This document shows, one piece after another, positions 24,649 through 32,469 of a stretch of DNA of 34,277 nt; the stretch's first letter is position 1; each line of letters starts with the position of its first letter. The DNA comes from an uncultured Coprococcus sp. (lineage in GTDB: Bacteria > Bacillota > Clostridia > Lachnospirales > Lachnospiraceae). The notes below the pieces were generated by a model. The model searched no databases. It worked only from the letters and a program-made list of their open reading frames with translations, and was not told where the DNA came from. The stretch is from positions 1 through 34,277 of the forward strand of contig URJU01000004.1 in NCBI GenBank assembly GCA_900548315.1. The letters run 5' to 3'. The translations under genes were made by a program, and so were the position numbers.

Positions 24649-24665
24649 AGCCCTATTTTAGGGCT
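24649..24665. promoter_or_regulatory. perfect palindrome AGCCCTA-ttt-TAGGGCT
   Basis: A 7-bp inverted repeat with 3-bp centre, about 95-110 bases upstream of the unassigned 613-residue gene. It may be an operator or a short hairpin. I see no clear promoter near it. Confidence 0.3.
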
Positions 24666-24839
24666 AATTTATAGCAGGCATCCACACCACCATCCATCTG
24701 TGGTCCATCCGGTGACGCAGACACCTGCTCAAAATAAATTTTCTCATTTCTCTCGGACCGCCGCCTATTGATGTTGACAGTCTCAACCGTATGTTGATTC
24801 TACATATTTCAGCCGCCTGTAAATTCTGACGGTCTCAGC

Positions 24840-24980
24840 CACAACGGAGTGTCCTGCATGTATTCAGAGGCATACGAGGACGTCGGCACTTAGCGAAGGC
24901 CCTAAGCCTGAGCTTAGTGTCCGCTACGTCCGAAGTCGAGTGCGAACGACCTCTGAATATATCAGGGCACTTCCGCTGTG
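24840..24980. repeat. 141-nt nested palindromic element in the operon gap
   Basis: The outer arms 24840-24870 and 24950-24980 pair over about 27 of 31 positions with one bulge. Inside are GGACGT/ACGTCC, TAGCG/CGCTA and CTAAGC-ctga-GCTTAG. It begins about 35 nt past the second permease gene on the transcribed strand, in a 458-nt gap (24556-25013) that holds no gene. It may protect or process the permease mRNA, or be a mobile palindromic repeat. The rest of the gap has only the short palindrome at 24649-24665 and a diffuse GACAGTCTCAACC/GACGGTCTCAGCC pair. Confidence 0.65.
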
Positions 24981-25013
24981 ACGTCCGTCCTTTCCATGCG
25001 GCGTCCGTCCGCC

Positions 25014-25856
25014 TTAGCCCTTTACAGAACCGCCAGTCACGCCCTCTACATAGTACTTCTGCATGATGACAAACAGTATTGAGATAGGGATAGCTACCAC
25101 GATACCGCCGGCGCAGAATACTGAGAAGTATTTGTTGACCAGTGATTTCTCAAGCATGTTGTAAAGACCTATAGCTACTGTCCAATCCTTTGAAACTCCT
25201 GAGTTGAGCATAAGCTTTGCAAACACGAAATCGCCCCAAGGTATAAGGAAAGAACTGATTACCTGATACACCACGATCGGCTTACACAGAGGAAGAATTA
25301 CCTTAGTAAATATCTTTGCCTCCGAAGCGCCCTCAAGTCTGGCAGCCTCCTTAAGTGACATTGGTATTGTGTCCATGAATCCCTTCATGATGAGGAATCC
25401 AAGTCCTGATCCCGCTGAGTAAACTATGATCATACCGAAATGGCTGTTTGTAAGTCCCAGCATCTTCAGGATAAAGTAAATTGCTATCATGAGAAGAGGG
25501 CCAGGGAACATATTGAGTATCAGCGACGCACTCATGATCTGTTTTCTGCCGTTGAATCTCATACAACTCATCGCATAGCTGACCATAATTACAAATATAG
25601 TAGAGATGATACATGTAAATACTGCAATGATAAGTGTATTCTTGAACCATGACACATACTGCACAACCGAGTCAGGTCTTGTGAGCAGCTGAACAAAGTT
25701 GTCCATAGACCAGCTAGTTGGGAAGAAATGCGCTGTGTTGATTCCCTTATATCCGCTGAATGAAGTGACAACCAGCCAGATGATTGGAACCAGCCAGATA
25801 ACTGCGAGGACAAGTAATACGATATGTTTAACGATCGAACCTATTGTTTTCTTCAT
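25014..25856 (-). CDS. ABC sugar importer permease, MalG/GanQ type
   Basis: A 280-residue inner-membrane permease with six hydrophobic helices. The EAA loop that docks the ATPase is EAARLEGASEAKIFTKVILP, near residues 185-204. Its ATG overlaps the stop of the other permease by one base (TAATG). It ends YVEGVTGGSVKG, a usual terminus for MalG-type proteins. No ATPase gene is in the locus, as is common in Firmicutes, where one MsmX-like ATPase serves many importers. Given the galactanase downstream it probably imports galacto-oligosaccharides. Confidence 0.92.
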   Translation of the reverse strand: MKKTIGSIVKHIVLLVLAVIWLVPIIWLVVTSFSGYKGINTAHFFPTSWSMDNFVQLLTRPDSVVQYVSWFKNTLIIAVFTCIISTIFVIMVSYAMSCMRFNGRKQIMSASLILNMFPGPLLMIAIYFILKMLGLTNSHFGMIIVYSAGSGLGFLIMKGFMDTIPMSLKEAARLEGASEAKIFTKVILPLCKPIVVYQVISSFLIPWGDFVFAKLMLNSGVSKDWTVAIGLYNMLEKSLVNKYFSVFCAGGIVVAIPISILFVIMQKYYVEGVTGGSVKG

Positions 25857-27292
25857 TACTGGTACTCCTCCTCTTTATCTCCTGAGATCATTCTTGAGAA
25901 TGATATAAGTGTAAATGCTGCACATATGATAAATACTATGATACCGATAACAGATGCCATCTTGTAGTCGTAGTATTCATTTGTAAGTCTGAACAACCAT
26001 GTAACAAGAAGGTCAACTTCCTTCGCATGCGAATTGGCAAGTGCCTGATTCTGTGTAACGAATACATCCTGTGTTAGCAGGTAGATTACGTTGAAGTTGT
26101 TGATATTCTTTACAAAGTCTGTTATAAGTGCCGGACCCTGGATGAACAGGATATATGGCATTGTGATCTTCCAAAATACCTGGAAATTTGTTGCTCCATC
26201 GATCTTTGCACTCTCGATCTGATCTGTAGGTATATTCATCAGAACACCTGTTGCGATCAGCATCTGGTATGGAACACCGACCCAGATATTGATGAGAATG
26301 ATCATTACCTTTGCCCAGTGAGGATCGGTCAGGAACGGTATATATGTAAGATGTTCACCGACAAGTCCTGCATGCTTAAGCATGTCTGTGATACCAATAT
26401 TTGAACAGATAGTGTTCACAATACCTGAATCAGCGAAGAAGTTTCTAACCAAAAGCAGTGTTACGAACTGTGGAACTGCTATTGATATGATGAAAAGTGT
26501 TCTCCACATCTTTGGCAGCTTGGTTGTCTTGGAATTGATCGCCTTGGCAAGAAGAATACCGCCTATGAATGTGGTAAATGTAGCCATGACCGCCCATACA
26601 AGTGTCCAGCCAAGAACCTTTCTGAATGAATATCCAAATGTGACTGTCATGCTGTTTGAGAACAGGCTTGCGAAGTTCTTGAACCCCACCCATGTAAACA
26701 GTGAGTTTGGTGGAAGGTGCTGCTGGTCATAATTGGTAAATGCCACCGCTATAAGAATAAGTATCGGCAGAATATTCATTATGACTACACCAATCGTCGG
26801 AAGTGTGAGAAGTGTTATGTGGAACTTCTCGTTGAAGAGTGCCTTCATATCTTCCTTGAATGTATTTATATGTTCTCCATTTTCCTTCATCTGCTGAAGC
26901 TTGTACACTGTCTTGATATTGTGAATGTAGAAAAGCACGAATATAAGAATTATGAACAACGCAACCACCGAATTGAGAAGGATCTGGAAAGAATTGTCGT
27001 AATTATTAGTGGTTGTCTGCATGGTGAGTGGATCAAATACCTGCTCAAACTTTACAGTTCCAAGAGTTCCAAATTTGGCAAGGTTTGGTGCCGCATAGCC
27101 TACGCACATCAACACAAACGCAGCCTCAGCGATGAGCATGATCAAACCATTGACGATCTGCTTTCTTGCGAAGTAACCTGCACCCATGATAACCGCTGAG
27201 AGCTTAACCCATATATCACCTTTTGCAAAAGCAACACCAAAATTCTTGAAATATCGTCCTATAGCTTTAAAGAATCCTGATATTTTCTTCAT
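25856..27292 (-). CDS. ABC sugar importer permease, MalF/GanP type
   Basis: A 478-residue permease, longer than the usual 290-430, with about eight hydrophobic segments. The first two (about 35-70 and 108-125) and a charged cytoplasmic loop EDMKALFNEKF precede the standard core LLTLPTIGVVIMNILPILI. The EAA loop is ESAKIDGATNFQVFWKITMP. The ending RMISGDKEEEYQ faces the cytoplasm. GAGGAG lies upstream of the ATG. It forms the transport pore with the next gene's product. The long N-terminal part is shared with GanP/MalF-like proteins of Firmicutes (recalled). Confidence 0.92.
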   Translation of the reverse strand: MKKISGFFKAIGRYFKNFGVAFAKGDIWVKLSAVIMGAGYFARKQIVNGLIMLIAEAAFVLMCVGYAAPNLAKFGTLGTVKFEQVFDPLTMQTTTNNYDNSFQILLNSVVALFIILIFVLFYIHNIKTVYKLQQMKENGEHINTFKEDMKALFNEKFHITLLTLPTIGVVIMNILPILILIAVAFTNYDQQHLPPNSLFTWVGFKNFASLFSNSMTVTFGYSFRKVLGWTLVWAVMATFTTFIGGILLAKAINSKTTKLPKMWRTLFIISIAVPQFVTLLLVRNFFADSGIVNTICSNIGITDMLKHAGLVGEHLTYIPFLTDPHWAKVMIILINIWVGVPYQMLIATGVLMNIPTDQIESAKIDGATNFQVFWKITMPYILFIQGPALITDFVKNINNFNVIYLLTQDVFVTQNQALANSHAKEVDLLVTWLFRLTNEYYDYKMASVIGIIVFIICAAFTLISFSRMISGDKEEEYQ

Positions 27293-27314
27293 GAAAAAGC
27301 TCCTCTCTTTTTAA

Positions 27315-27350
27315 AATGCCCCATATGCCACGAATGACATATGAGGCATT
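27315..27350 (-). terminator. intercistronic hairpin between binding protein and permease genes
   Basis: AATGCCCCATATG pairs with CATATGAGGCATT at 12 of 13 positions, with a 10-nt loop. The minus-strand T-run is short (ATTTTAAAAAG), so it is probably a partial terminator or mRNA-end stabiliser, which would give more binding protein than permease. Confidence 0.65.
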
Positions 27351-27396
27351 CTCATTATAACCTATAAATATTATTCAAAGTACTTCTTATTTAAAA

Positions 27397-28704
27397 TTAC
27401 TCCTGTGATACAGGTGCCTCAATTCCTTCTACAGCGTTGTCGAGAAGTTTCTGAAGATCTGTTCCGTCTGGATTGCCCTGGGCAAGGATTGAACCAAGTG
27501 TCTCAGCTGGTGTCCAGTAGTTGCCGCCTACACGCTGTGGTGTTGCATATGCTGCCTGAGCTGCAAGAGCTGATATAGCTGGATCAGCCTTAACTTCATC
27601 TGACTCTGAAGCGTTGATGTTTGAAGGGCCAAGACCTCTCTGCTTAAATCTTGTAACCTGTGTATCCTCTGATGTAAGGTACTCTGCGAGGAGCATTGAC
27701 CAGCCTACATTCTTTGAATGTGGGTTTACACCGATAAGCTTGCAGCCTGAGAATGAAGCCATCTGAACCTGCTTGCCTGCAACTGTGTATGTAGGAAGCT
27801 TTGCTGCTGCATAGTTCTCGCCCCATGCTGCCTCAGCGTCTGCTGCTCTCCATGTTCCGTTAACTGCTGCACAGATCGTACCCTCAGCGATCGCTGTTGC
27901 CTGTGTAGGATCATCCATATCTACAAATACGCCAGTCTTGAAGAGATCAAGGATTGCCTGAGCTACATCTGTACCGCCTGCCTGATTCCAAGTACATGTA
28001 TTTGTAAGTCCGTCATCGTTAAGTGTAAGGTCAAGACCTGCTCCCTGGAAGAATGAGTATACATACCAGGCATCTGATACGTTCATAGCGATCTTCTTGT
28101 TTGCCTTCTTTGCTGCCTCGATCATAGCATCCAGTGACTGAACATCATCCTCTGTGAATACTGATGAATCATAGAACATGAAGTATCCGTTATCTGCTGT
28201 CATTGGATATGCATATAATGTTCCATCAACAGAAGCTGCCTCAACAGAAGCTGCTACATTCTCGTTTGCAACATCAAAAGTATATGTAGCCTGTACCGGC
28301 TGAAGTGCTCCAGCCTTAACCAGCTCATTGATCTGATCATCAGCAAATGCGAATACATCAGGAGCAGCCTCAACGTCTACCAGGATATCGTCCTTTGCCT
28401 TTGACTCTGACTCAGCTCCGAGTGTGATGTTGAAGTCAACGTCTGGATACTTTTTCTTGAATTCTTCAATAACCTGTGTTGTGAGATCCTGATCTTCCTC
28501 AGAAGCCCATACTGAAAGATCTACAGTTCCTGTTGTTGCAGCAATTAAGTTCTGAATCGCATCTTCTGATGCTGCAGCCTGTGTTGTGCTGTCACCAGCA
28601 GCTGCTGTTGTTCCTTCGTCCTTTGAATCTGCGTTGCCGCATCCTGCAAGGCATCCTGCCATCATTGCAGCAACAAGTGTTAATGATAAAACTTTCTTTC
28701 TCAT
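27397..28704 (-). CDS. sugar-binding lipoprotein of ABC importer, GanS/MalE type
   Basis: A 435-residue extracellular binding protein anchored by lipid. The signal peptide MRKKVLSLTLVAAMMAG ends in a lipobox, LAGC with Cys22 (MAGC with Cys18 is an alternative). An acid- and Ala/Thr-rich linker follows, then the family-1 solute-binding fold (VDLSVWASEEDQ, EEFKKKYPDVDF, DVFAFADDQI, GTLYAYPMTADNGYFMFYDSSV, GTICAAVNGTWRA, LLAEYLTSEDTQ). I chose ATG 28704 behind GAGGAGG; an upstream in-frame start has none and would bury the signal peptide. First gene of the importer operon, with a promoter and LacI-type operator just upstream. Substrate inferred as galactan oligosaccharides from the neighbouring galactanase. 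Confidence 0.92.
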   Translation of the reverse strand: MRKKVLSLTLVAAMMAGCLAGCGNADSKDEGTTAAAGDSTTQAAASEDAIQNLIAATTGTVDLSVWASEEDQDLTTQVIEEFKKKYPDVDFNITLGAESESKAKDDILVDVEAAPDVFAFADDQINELVKAGALQPVQATYTFDVANENVAASVEAASVDGTLYAYPMTADNGYFMFYDSSVFTEDDVQSLDAMIEAAKKANKKIAMNVSDAWYVYSFFQGAGLDLTLNDDGLTNTCTWNQAGGTDVAQAILDLFKTGVFVDMDDPTQATAIAEGTICAAVNGTWRAADAEAAWGENYAAAKLPTYTVAGKQVQMASFSGCKLIGVNPHSKNVGWSMLLAEYLTSEDTQVTRFKQRGLGPSNINASESDEVKADPAISALAAQAAYATPQRVGGNYWTPAETLGSILAQGNPDGTDLQKLLDNAVEGIEAPVSQE

Positions 28705-28763
28705 TCTTATGTCCTCCTCTTTAAATAAATAATAAGAAAATTTGTTGCTCTTTTTGTTTTCCG

Positions 28764-28777
28764 TGCGCAATCGGTTG
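28764..28777. promoter_or_regulatory. LacI-family operator O1 of the importer operon
   Basis: TGCGCAATCGGTTG, with GCAA/TTGC arms around a central CG, identical over 14 bases to 30240-30253. It lies 15-28 bases past the -10 on the transcribed strand, so bound repressor would block the start region. Confidence 0.8.
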
Positions 28778-28791
28778 TTCTTTGTAGTTAT

Positions 28792-28820
28792 ATATTACCA
28801 GTTATGTTTATTGTTGTCAA
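28792..28820 (-). promoter_or_regulatory. sigma-A promoter of the sugar importer operon
   Basis: On the minus strand a perfect -35 TTGACA (28815-28820), 17-bp spacer and -10 TAATAT (28792-28797). Transcription would start near 28785, some 80 bases before the binding-protein ATG, just ahead of operator O1. Confidence 0.85.
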
Positions 28821-28908
28821 CTACTAATTGAAATAACTTTTGTCACAAAAAAATATACATTTTGCACAACCCGCTTTTGACAAAAACGTTTCCACAGTCG
28901 CTATATCT

Positions 28909-28922
28909 TGCGCACACGTTTG
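28909..28922. promoter_or_regulatory. probable upstream operator O3
   Basis: TGCGCACACGTTTG matches the repressor operator at 11 of 14 positions including the central CG. It lies 145 bp upstream of O1, far enough for looping. A 10-bp palindrome TTGCGCGCAA about 120 bp further up (29031-29040) may be a weaker relative. Confidence 0.45.
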
Positions 28923-29060
28923 CTCAAGTCTCAATATATGAATTTTTTGATTAAAATTGCCCATATTTAACCCTTATCTATCCCTGTCGCGCCTCTTTGC
29001 TAAGGGCATGATTTTAAACCAAAGCTGCAACTTGCGCGCAACTTTTTTTGTGAAATAACG

Positions 29061-29099
29061 AAAAAATCTCAGGCAAATATAATTTACCTGAGATTTTTT
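29061..29099. terminator. terminator of the LacI-family repressor gene
   Basis: AAAAAATCTCAGG (29061-29073) pairs perfectly with CCTGAGATTTTTT (29087-29099), with T-runs on both strands. It separates the repressor gene from the importer promoter region. The rest of 28821-29060 is AT-rich with the operators noted and no gene. Confidence 0.9.
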
Positions 29100-29130
29100 C
29101 ATTCCTATTCCATCTGATATGTTAATCATT

Positions 29131-30192
29131 TCACTTCGTAGATTCCTTGAGTCGCAGTTCATAACCAAGATGAGTCTTTTTCTTGACCGTATTTCCTTCT
29201 ATATGATCCACCAGAAGTTTGCATGCCACCATTCCAAGCTCCCTAGGGTCAAACTGAAGTGAAGTGATGGCCGGCTGGTAATTGTTCAGCAGAGAACTGT
29301 TGTAAAACGATGCAACCTTCACATCATCCGGCACGACTATATTCTTTTTGTCCAGAACATTCAACACGTTCTGACATATTCCATCATCCATGCACAGGAT
29401 ACATTCAACATGCTGTTTCATAACCTCCTCAACAGCATGCTCACAGAGCACCGAATTGCAAATATCAAAAAACACAAGTCCGTTGTCCACCGGAACTTCC
29501 ATATCCTCCATGGCATCAAGGAAACCTCTGTATCTGTTCAACGTGACCACATGGTTCTTATTTCCTCCCATAAGGGCAAGTTTCGTCATCCCCTTTGCCA
29601 GCAGTATCGAAGTAAGTTCCCTGCACGCACTTCTGTGATCATGGTCTATCTGGATCACATTGTCATCATCCATACTTCCAACTACCACAAACGGCACATT
29701 CTTTTCCTTGAGATATTCCGCAGGTGCATCATTCACAAGTGTTCGTCCTAGGACAATTCCGTCCACCTTATGATTTTCCACAATCCTCTCAAGCTGACTC
29801 ATATCATCTGGAGATACTGTACAAACAAGTACATCGTAATCCACCGGCGCAGCCATCTCCAAAAGTCCCATAAGGCACTTCTGAAAAAACGGAAGATCAA
29901 CCACGCTGTAATCGCTCGGCATCACCCATCCAATATTGTACGATTTGGACTGTGCCAACCCCTTCGCTATTACGCTCGGTTTATAATTGTGTTCCTCTAT
30001 GTACTCCATGACCCTTCTGCGGGTCTCAGCTCCGATCCTTCCCTTTCCAGATATTGCTCTAGACACAGTTGTTTTCGATATATTCAAGGCATCCGCAACA
30101 TCTGCTATCGTCATCTTGCCCTGTCCCGTACCATCTCCTGCTGCCTTTTCTGCTGTTTTCCCAGTCTGCTGTTCCGGTTCCCTTTTCTCCAT
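29131..30192 (-). CDS. LacI-family transcriptional repressor of the sugar locus
   Basis: A 353-residue regulator. After an unusual charged N-terminal tail of 25 residues (MEKREPEQQTGKTAEK and on) comes the LacI helix-turn-helix: TIADVADALNISKTTVSRAI with the hinge helix region RRVMEYIEEHNYKPS (about 27-75). The periplasmic-binding-type sugar domain follows (NIGWVMPSDYS, VDGIVLGRTLV, VPFVVVGSMDDDNV, LALMGGNKNHV, CILCMDDGIC, DVKVASFYNSSLL, ITSLQFDPRELG). I chose ATG 30192 with GAGGAG upstream. It probably binds TGCGCAATCGGTTG in front of the importer operon and in front of its own gene, and is released by an imported galacto-oligosaccharide (inference). Confidence 0.9.
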   Translation of the reverse strand: MEKREPEQQTGKTAEKAAGDGTGQGKMTIADVADALNISKTTVSRAISGKGRIGAETRRRVMEYIEEHNYKPSVIAKGLAQSKSYNIGWVMPSDYSVVDLPFFQKCLMGLLEMAAPVDYDVLVCTVSPDDMSQLERIVENHKVDGIVLGRTLVNDAPAEYLKEKNVPFVVVGSMDDDNVIQIDHDHRSACRELTSILLAKGMTKLALMGGNKNHVVTLNRYRGFLDAMEDMEVPVDNGLVFFDICNSVLCEHAVEEVMKQHVECILCMDDGICQNVLNVLDKKNIVVPDDVKVASFYNSSLLNNYQPAITSLQFDPRELGMVACKLLVDHIEGNTVKKKTHLGYELRLKESTK

Positions 30193-30239
30193 ATTATTCT
30201 CCTCAATACAATCTAGTATATAGTACATTATCCCATGTA

Positions 30240-30253
30240 TGCGCAATCGGTTG
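30240..30253. promoter_or_regulatory. LacI-family operator O2, autoregulation of the repressor
   Basis: TGCGCAATCGGTTG, identical to O1; here the palindrome is fuller (GCAATCGGTTGC). It sits 7-20 bases past the -10 of the repressor gene promoter. Confidence 0.8.
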
Positions 30254-30260
30254 CACCATA

Positions 30261-30293
30261 GTTATATCATATCTCTTTTTCCACCTAAGTCAA
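30261..30293 (-). promoter_or_regulatory. promoter of the LacI-family repressor gene
   Basis: On the minus strand an extended -10 TG-A-TATAAC (-10 at 30261-30266) and a TTGACT (30288-30293) 21 bp upstream. The spacing is long, so the extended -10 probably dominates. Confidence 0.5.
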
Positions 30294-30312
30294 GACATTT
30301 TTAACATGTATT

Positions 30313-30927
30313 TCACTTTCTGCATTTACCATTATCTGCCGTCCACATATCCCGCAGTGCCTGCTGAAGATATGCAAAATCTGCACTCGGAACATCATGC
30401 CTCAGGCGATCTTCCTTCTTACACACATCGTAGAGTCTTATCCCAAGTGATGCCACATCCCTTCTGTCTTCCACCGGCATGCTTGCATACAATATACCAA
30501 ACTCTACCAGAGCCTTTATGTCTCCATCCCAGCCAGAGGCAAGCCACGCGAGTTCTTTTTTCTTTTCATCGCTCAGAGCACACACGCCCTCTATCAATCT
30601 GTCAAGATCCCCCATCCCAACACCTTTTTTTAATGTCTGCCAATGGAACAATGCCGCCTCGGACACCCCAAGAGCATAAGCTATGGCCGGAATATGTCTG
30701 GCGGTGGGCAATCGCTCCTCATTTTCCCATTTATAATACAGTGACGGAGTTATCTTCATTTTATCAGGAAGAACACTGTTTATCTCCGATACAACATATT
30801 TGACTGTAAACCCTGATGATCTGCTGTTACATCTTATATCTTTCATATTGCAGCCTATACTGTCCGCCGCCTCCGCTCTCAGCCCGGATCTCATGTCTGA
30901 TCTTTTGTCTCTCTTTGTCTTCTCCAT
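30313..30927 (-). CDS. XRE-family helix-turn-helix regulator, 204 residues
   Basis: A cytoplasmic DNA-binding protein. A Cro/C1-type helix-turn-helix can be seen at about 42-95 (VKYVVSEINSVLPDKMKITPSLYYKWENEERLPTAR read across two helices, then IPAIAYALGVSEAALF). The C-terminal 100 residues are helical with no family I recognise (GDLDRLIEGVCALSDEKKKE, DRRDVASLGIRLYDVCKKED). The start is uncertain: ATG 30927 has a GGGG-type site, GTG 30942 is also possible, and the basic first 30 residues look unlike a folded domain. It stands alone upstream of the sugar repressor gene; no functional link is evident. Confidence 0.65.
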   Translation of the reverse strand: MEKTKRDKRSDMRSGLRAEAADSIGCNMKDIRCNSRSSGFTVKYVVSEINSVLPDKMKITPSLYYKWENEERLPTARHIPAIAYALGVSEAALFHWQTLKKGVGMGDLDRLIEGVCALSDEKKKELAWLASGWDGDIKALVEFGILYASMPVEDRRDVASLGIRLYDVCKKEDRLRHDVPSADFAYLQQALRDMWTADNGKCRK

Positions 30928-31036
30928 TCTCTCAATCCCCACAACTTATGTTTCTTGTCTTACAAGCCATTTTTACTTGATCTTTTCCACATTTTTGCCG
31001 TTTTTTGCAAAGATTTTGCTGTTTTTAGACTCATAG

Positions 31037-31042
31037 TATAAT
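31037..31042 (+). promoter_or_regulatory. possible -10 element upstream of the 273-residue gene
   Basis: TATAAT on the plus strand, about 120 bases before the gene at 31164; the only -35 candidate, TTTTGC at 31014, is poor. The interval 30943-31163 is AT-rich and otherwise empty. Confidence 0.3.
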
Positions 31043-31163
31043 TTTCCATTACAAAATATCCTACCACTTATTACACCAAAGTGCTACCCTTTTATTTAGA
31101 TTAAAGAAATTGTGTTGTTTCTATACACACCTCACTGTACAAACTAAATTAAGGAGACCATAT

Positions 31164-31985
31164 ATGACTGACCCATTATTATGTCCACGAATACCACTGA
31201 ATTTATGTGATATTACAGATTATTGTTCACTTGGCGGATCTACAACCGAGGCAGAGGCAAAGCTTACAATATTGGATGATTACATCTGCCGTATAGATGC
31301 GGCAACACTTTACAGGCCTGCCACAAAGGAATTTATCCGACACTTCGATGTAGAACAGTCCATCGATATTTTAAAGAGCTACTATAGTATAGACAATTTT
31401 TTCAAGTGCATGACCCAGGGATTTTTGTCATTTATTAGCATAATGCACCTTTCCCTCACAGACGCATACTTTCTTCTCATCGAACTCAAATGTTACATTA
31501 ATGAAAGAAGAACAGCCATAATCAAGAACAGTCACACAAATACTCTACTGATGCTGGAACAATACAAAAATCATTTCTCATTCAACCCTCCAATAATTCC
31601 AAGGATAGAAATGCTGCACAACGACCATAAGTTTCTTCGTCCGGATTTTTTCGTTCCCGAATCCATATTGTATATTGACTCAGAACATTTTTTCACCGTA
31701 AACGACGCCATAATATGCACCAATTATCTGATCCGTCATATCAAAAACACTCATATGCGGGATGTGGATCTGGATGTATATTCTTTTCTTGAAAATTTCA
31801 GAAACCTGATGTTCAACAACCAAAATGACTCCATAATACCAGAAGTAGTAGAAAGAGCATGTCAATATGTATTCTCTCTGTCACACACGCATAACATAGT
31901 TTTAAATGACAAAGACTGCCCCTGCAGATATGCTGCCTTTGTCAAAACTCTTGCTTGTACATACAAAAATAACCTATCGCAATAG
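31164..31985 (+). CDS. unrecognised 273-residue cytoplasmic protein
   Basis: I do not recognise this protein. ATG 31164 has a good AAGGAG site. It is mostly helical, without signal peptide or clear membrane span, although LSFISIMHLSLTDAYFLLIELK (about 90-111) is hydrophobic. Cysteines are frequent at both ends (LLCPRIPLNLCDITDYC near the N-terminus, KDCPCRYAAF near the C-terminus) and could bind metal. Asn, Ile, Tyr and Phe are common and the gene is more AT-rich than its neighbours, which fits a foreign or fast-evolving gene. Neighbours are regulators without clear link. An inverted repeat overlaps its stop codon. Confidence 0.7.
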   Translation: MTDPLLCPRIPLNLCDITDYCSLGGSTTEAEAKLTILDDYICRIDAATLYRPATKEFIRHFDVEQSIDILKSYYSIDNFFKCMTQGFLSFISIMHLSLTDAYFLLIELKCYINERRTAIIKNSHTNTLLMLEQYKNHFSFNPPIIPRIEMLHNDHKFLRPDFFVPESILYIDSEHFFTVNDAIICTNYLIRHIKNTHMRDVDLDVYSFLENFRNLMFNNQNDSIIPEVVERACQYVFSLSHTHNIVLNDKDCPCRYAAFVKTLACTYKNNLSQ

Positions 31986-31997
31986 CAATAGGTTATT
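31968..31997. terminator. hairpin at the end of the 273-residue gene
   Basis: AATAACCTAT (31968-31977) and ATAGGTTATT (31988-31997) pair perfectly across the TAG stop. No T-run follows on the plus strand; on the minus strand it reads ATTTTTG. It is a weak terminator or protective stem. Confidence 0.45.
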
Positions 31998-32002
31998 AAG
32001 AA

Positions 32003-32048
32003 GGGGGGAGTGGAGGATTCCTATATTTTGGGGTTTGGGGTTATGGGG
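32003..32048 (+). other. G-run tract, possible G-quadruplex, in a 480-nt gene-free region
   Basis: GGGGGG (32003-32008) is followed by GGGG-TTT-GGGG-TTAT-GGGG (32030-32048). Three runs have short loops and the fourth a 21-nt loop. The remainder of 31998-32420 is AT- and T-rich; I see no gene with a ribosome site there. Confidence 0.5.
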
Positions 32049-32420
32049 TTACATTACATCGTATAAAGGGATTTCTACGAATTTCGTGCTAAGGGAACCC
32101 TCCGTATATCAAAATATATGTGATTGTCATTTCTATATAACCAGAAGACCATTTCTCAGGTTCTTTATTGTTTCCTGTCATCTCCTTGTTATGCCCATAT
32201 ACTATCAAAACACTTTCCAATTGTAAATACGCAATATTTTATAAAACTGGAGCTTTTTTTTGTAATATTTTATCAACAGCTGCGCATTTCAACAGCATTT
32301 TGGATTTTTTTGAATGGCAACTGATTGTTTTTATTGCAAATGATTGCTTGATTGTACAATTTGTTCATCGCAAGATTACATCCCCCCATAATTATAGTGA
32401 AAAAATAACATCATCCGTAC

Positions 32421-32426
32421 TATAAT
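32421..32426 (+). promoter_or_regulatory. -10 element of ylmH
   Basis: Perfect TATAAT, giving a start near 32433 and a leader of about 37 nt. The -35 (TGAAAA at 32398) is weak. Confidence 0.5.
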
Positions 32427-32469
32427 ATAAGTCATGATAAATTACCAATTACTCACAGGAGATGTTAAA

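Noticed and set aside
24556..25013. A hidden gene in the operon gap
   Set aside because: All frames are short, no start has a ribosome site, and much of the space is the nested palindrome.
28872..28892. Catabolite (CcpA) cre site around AAAACGTTT
   Set aside because: The outer TG/CA of the cre consensus is missing, and the match to the local repressor operator is also poor.
31906..32226. A 106-residue frame after the orphan gene
   Set aside because: No ribosome site, starts inside the previous gene, low-complexity hydrophobic translation of AT-rich spacer.
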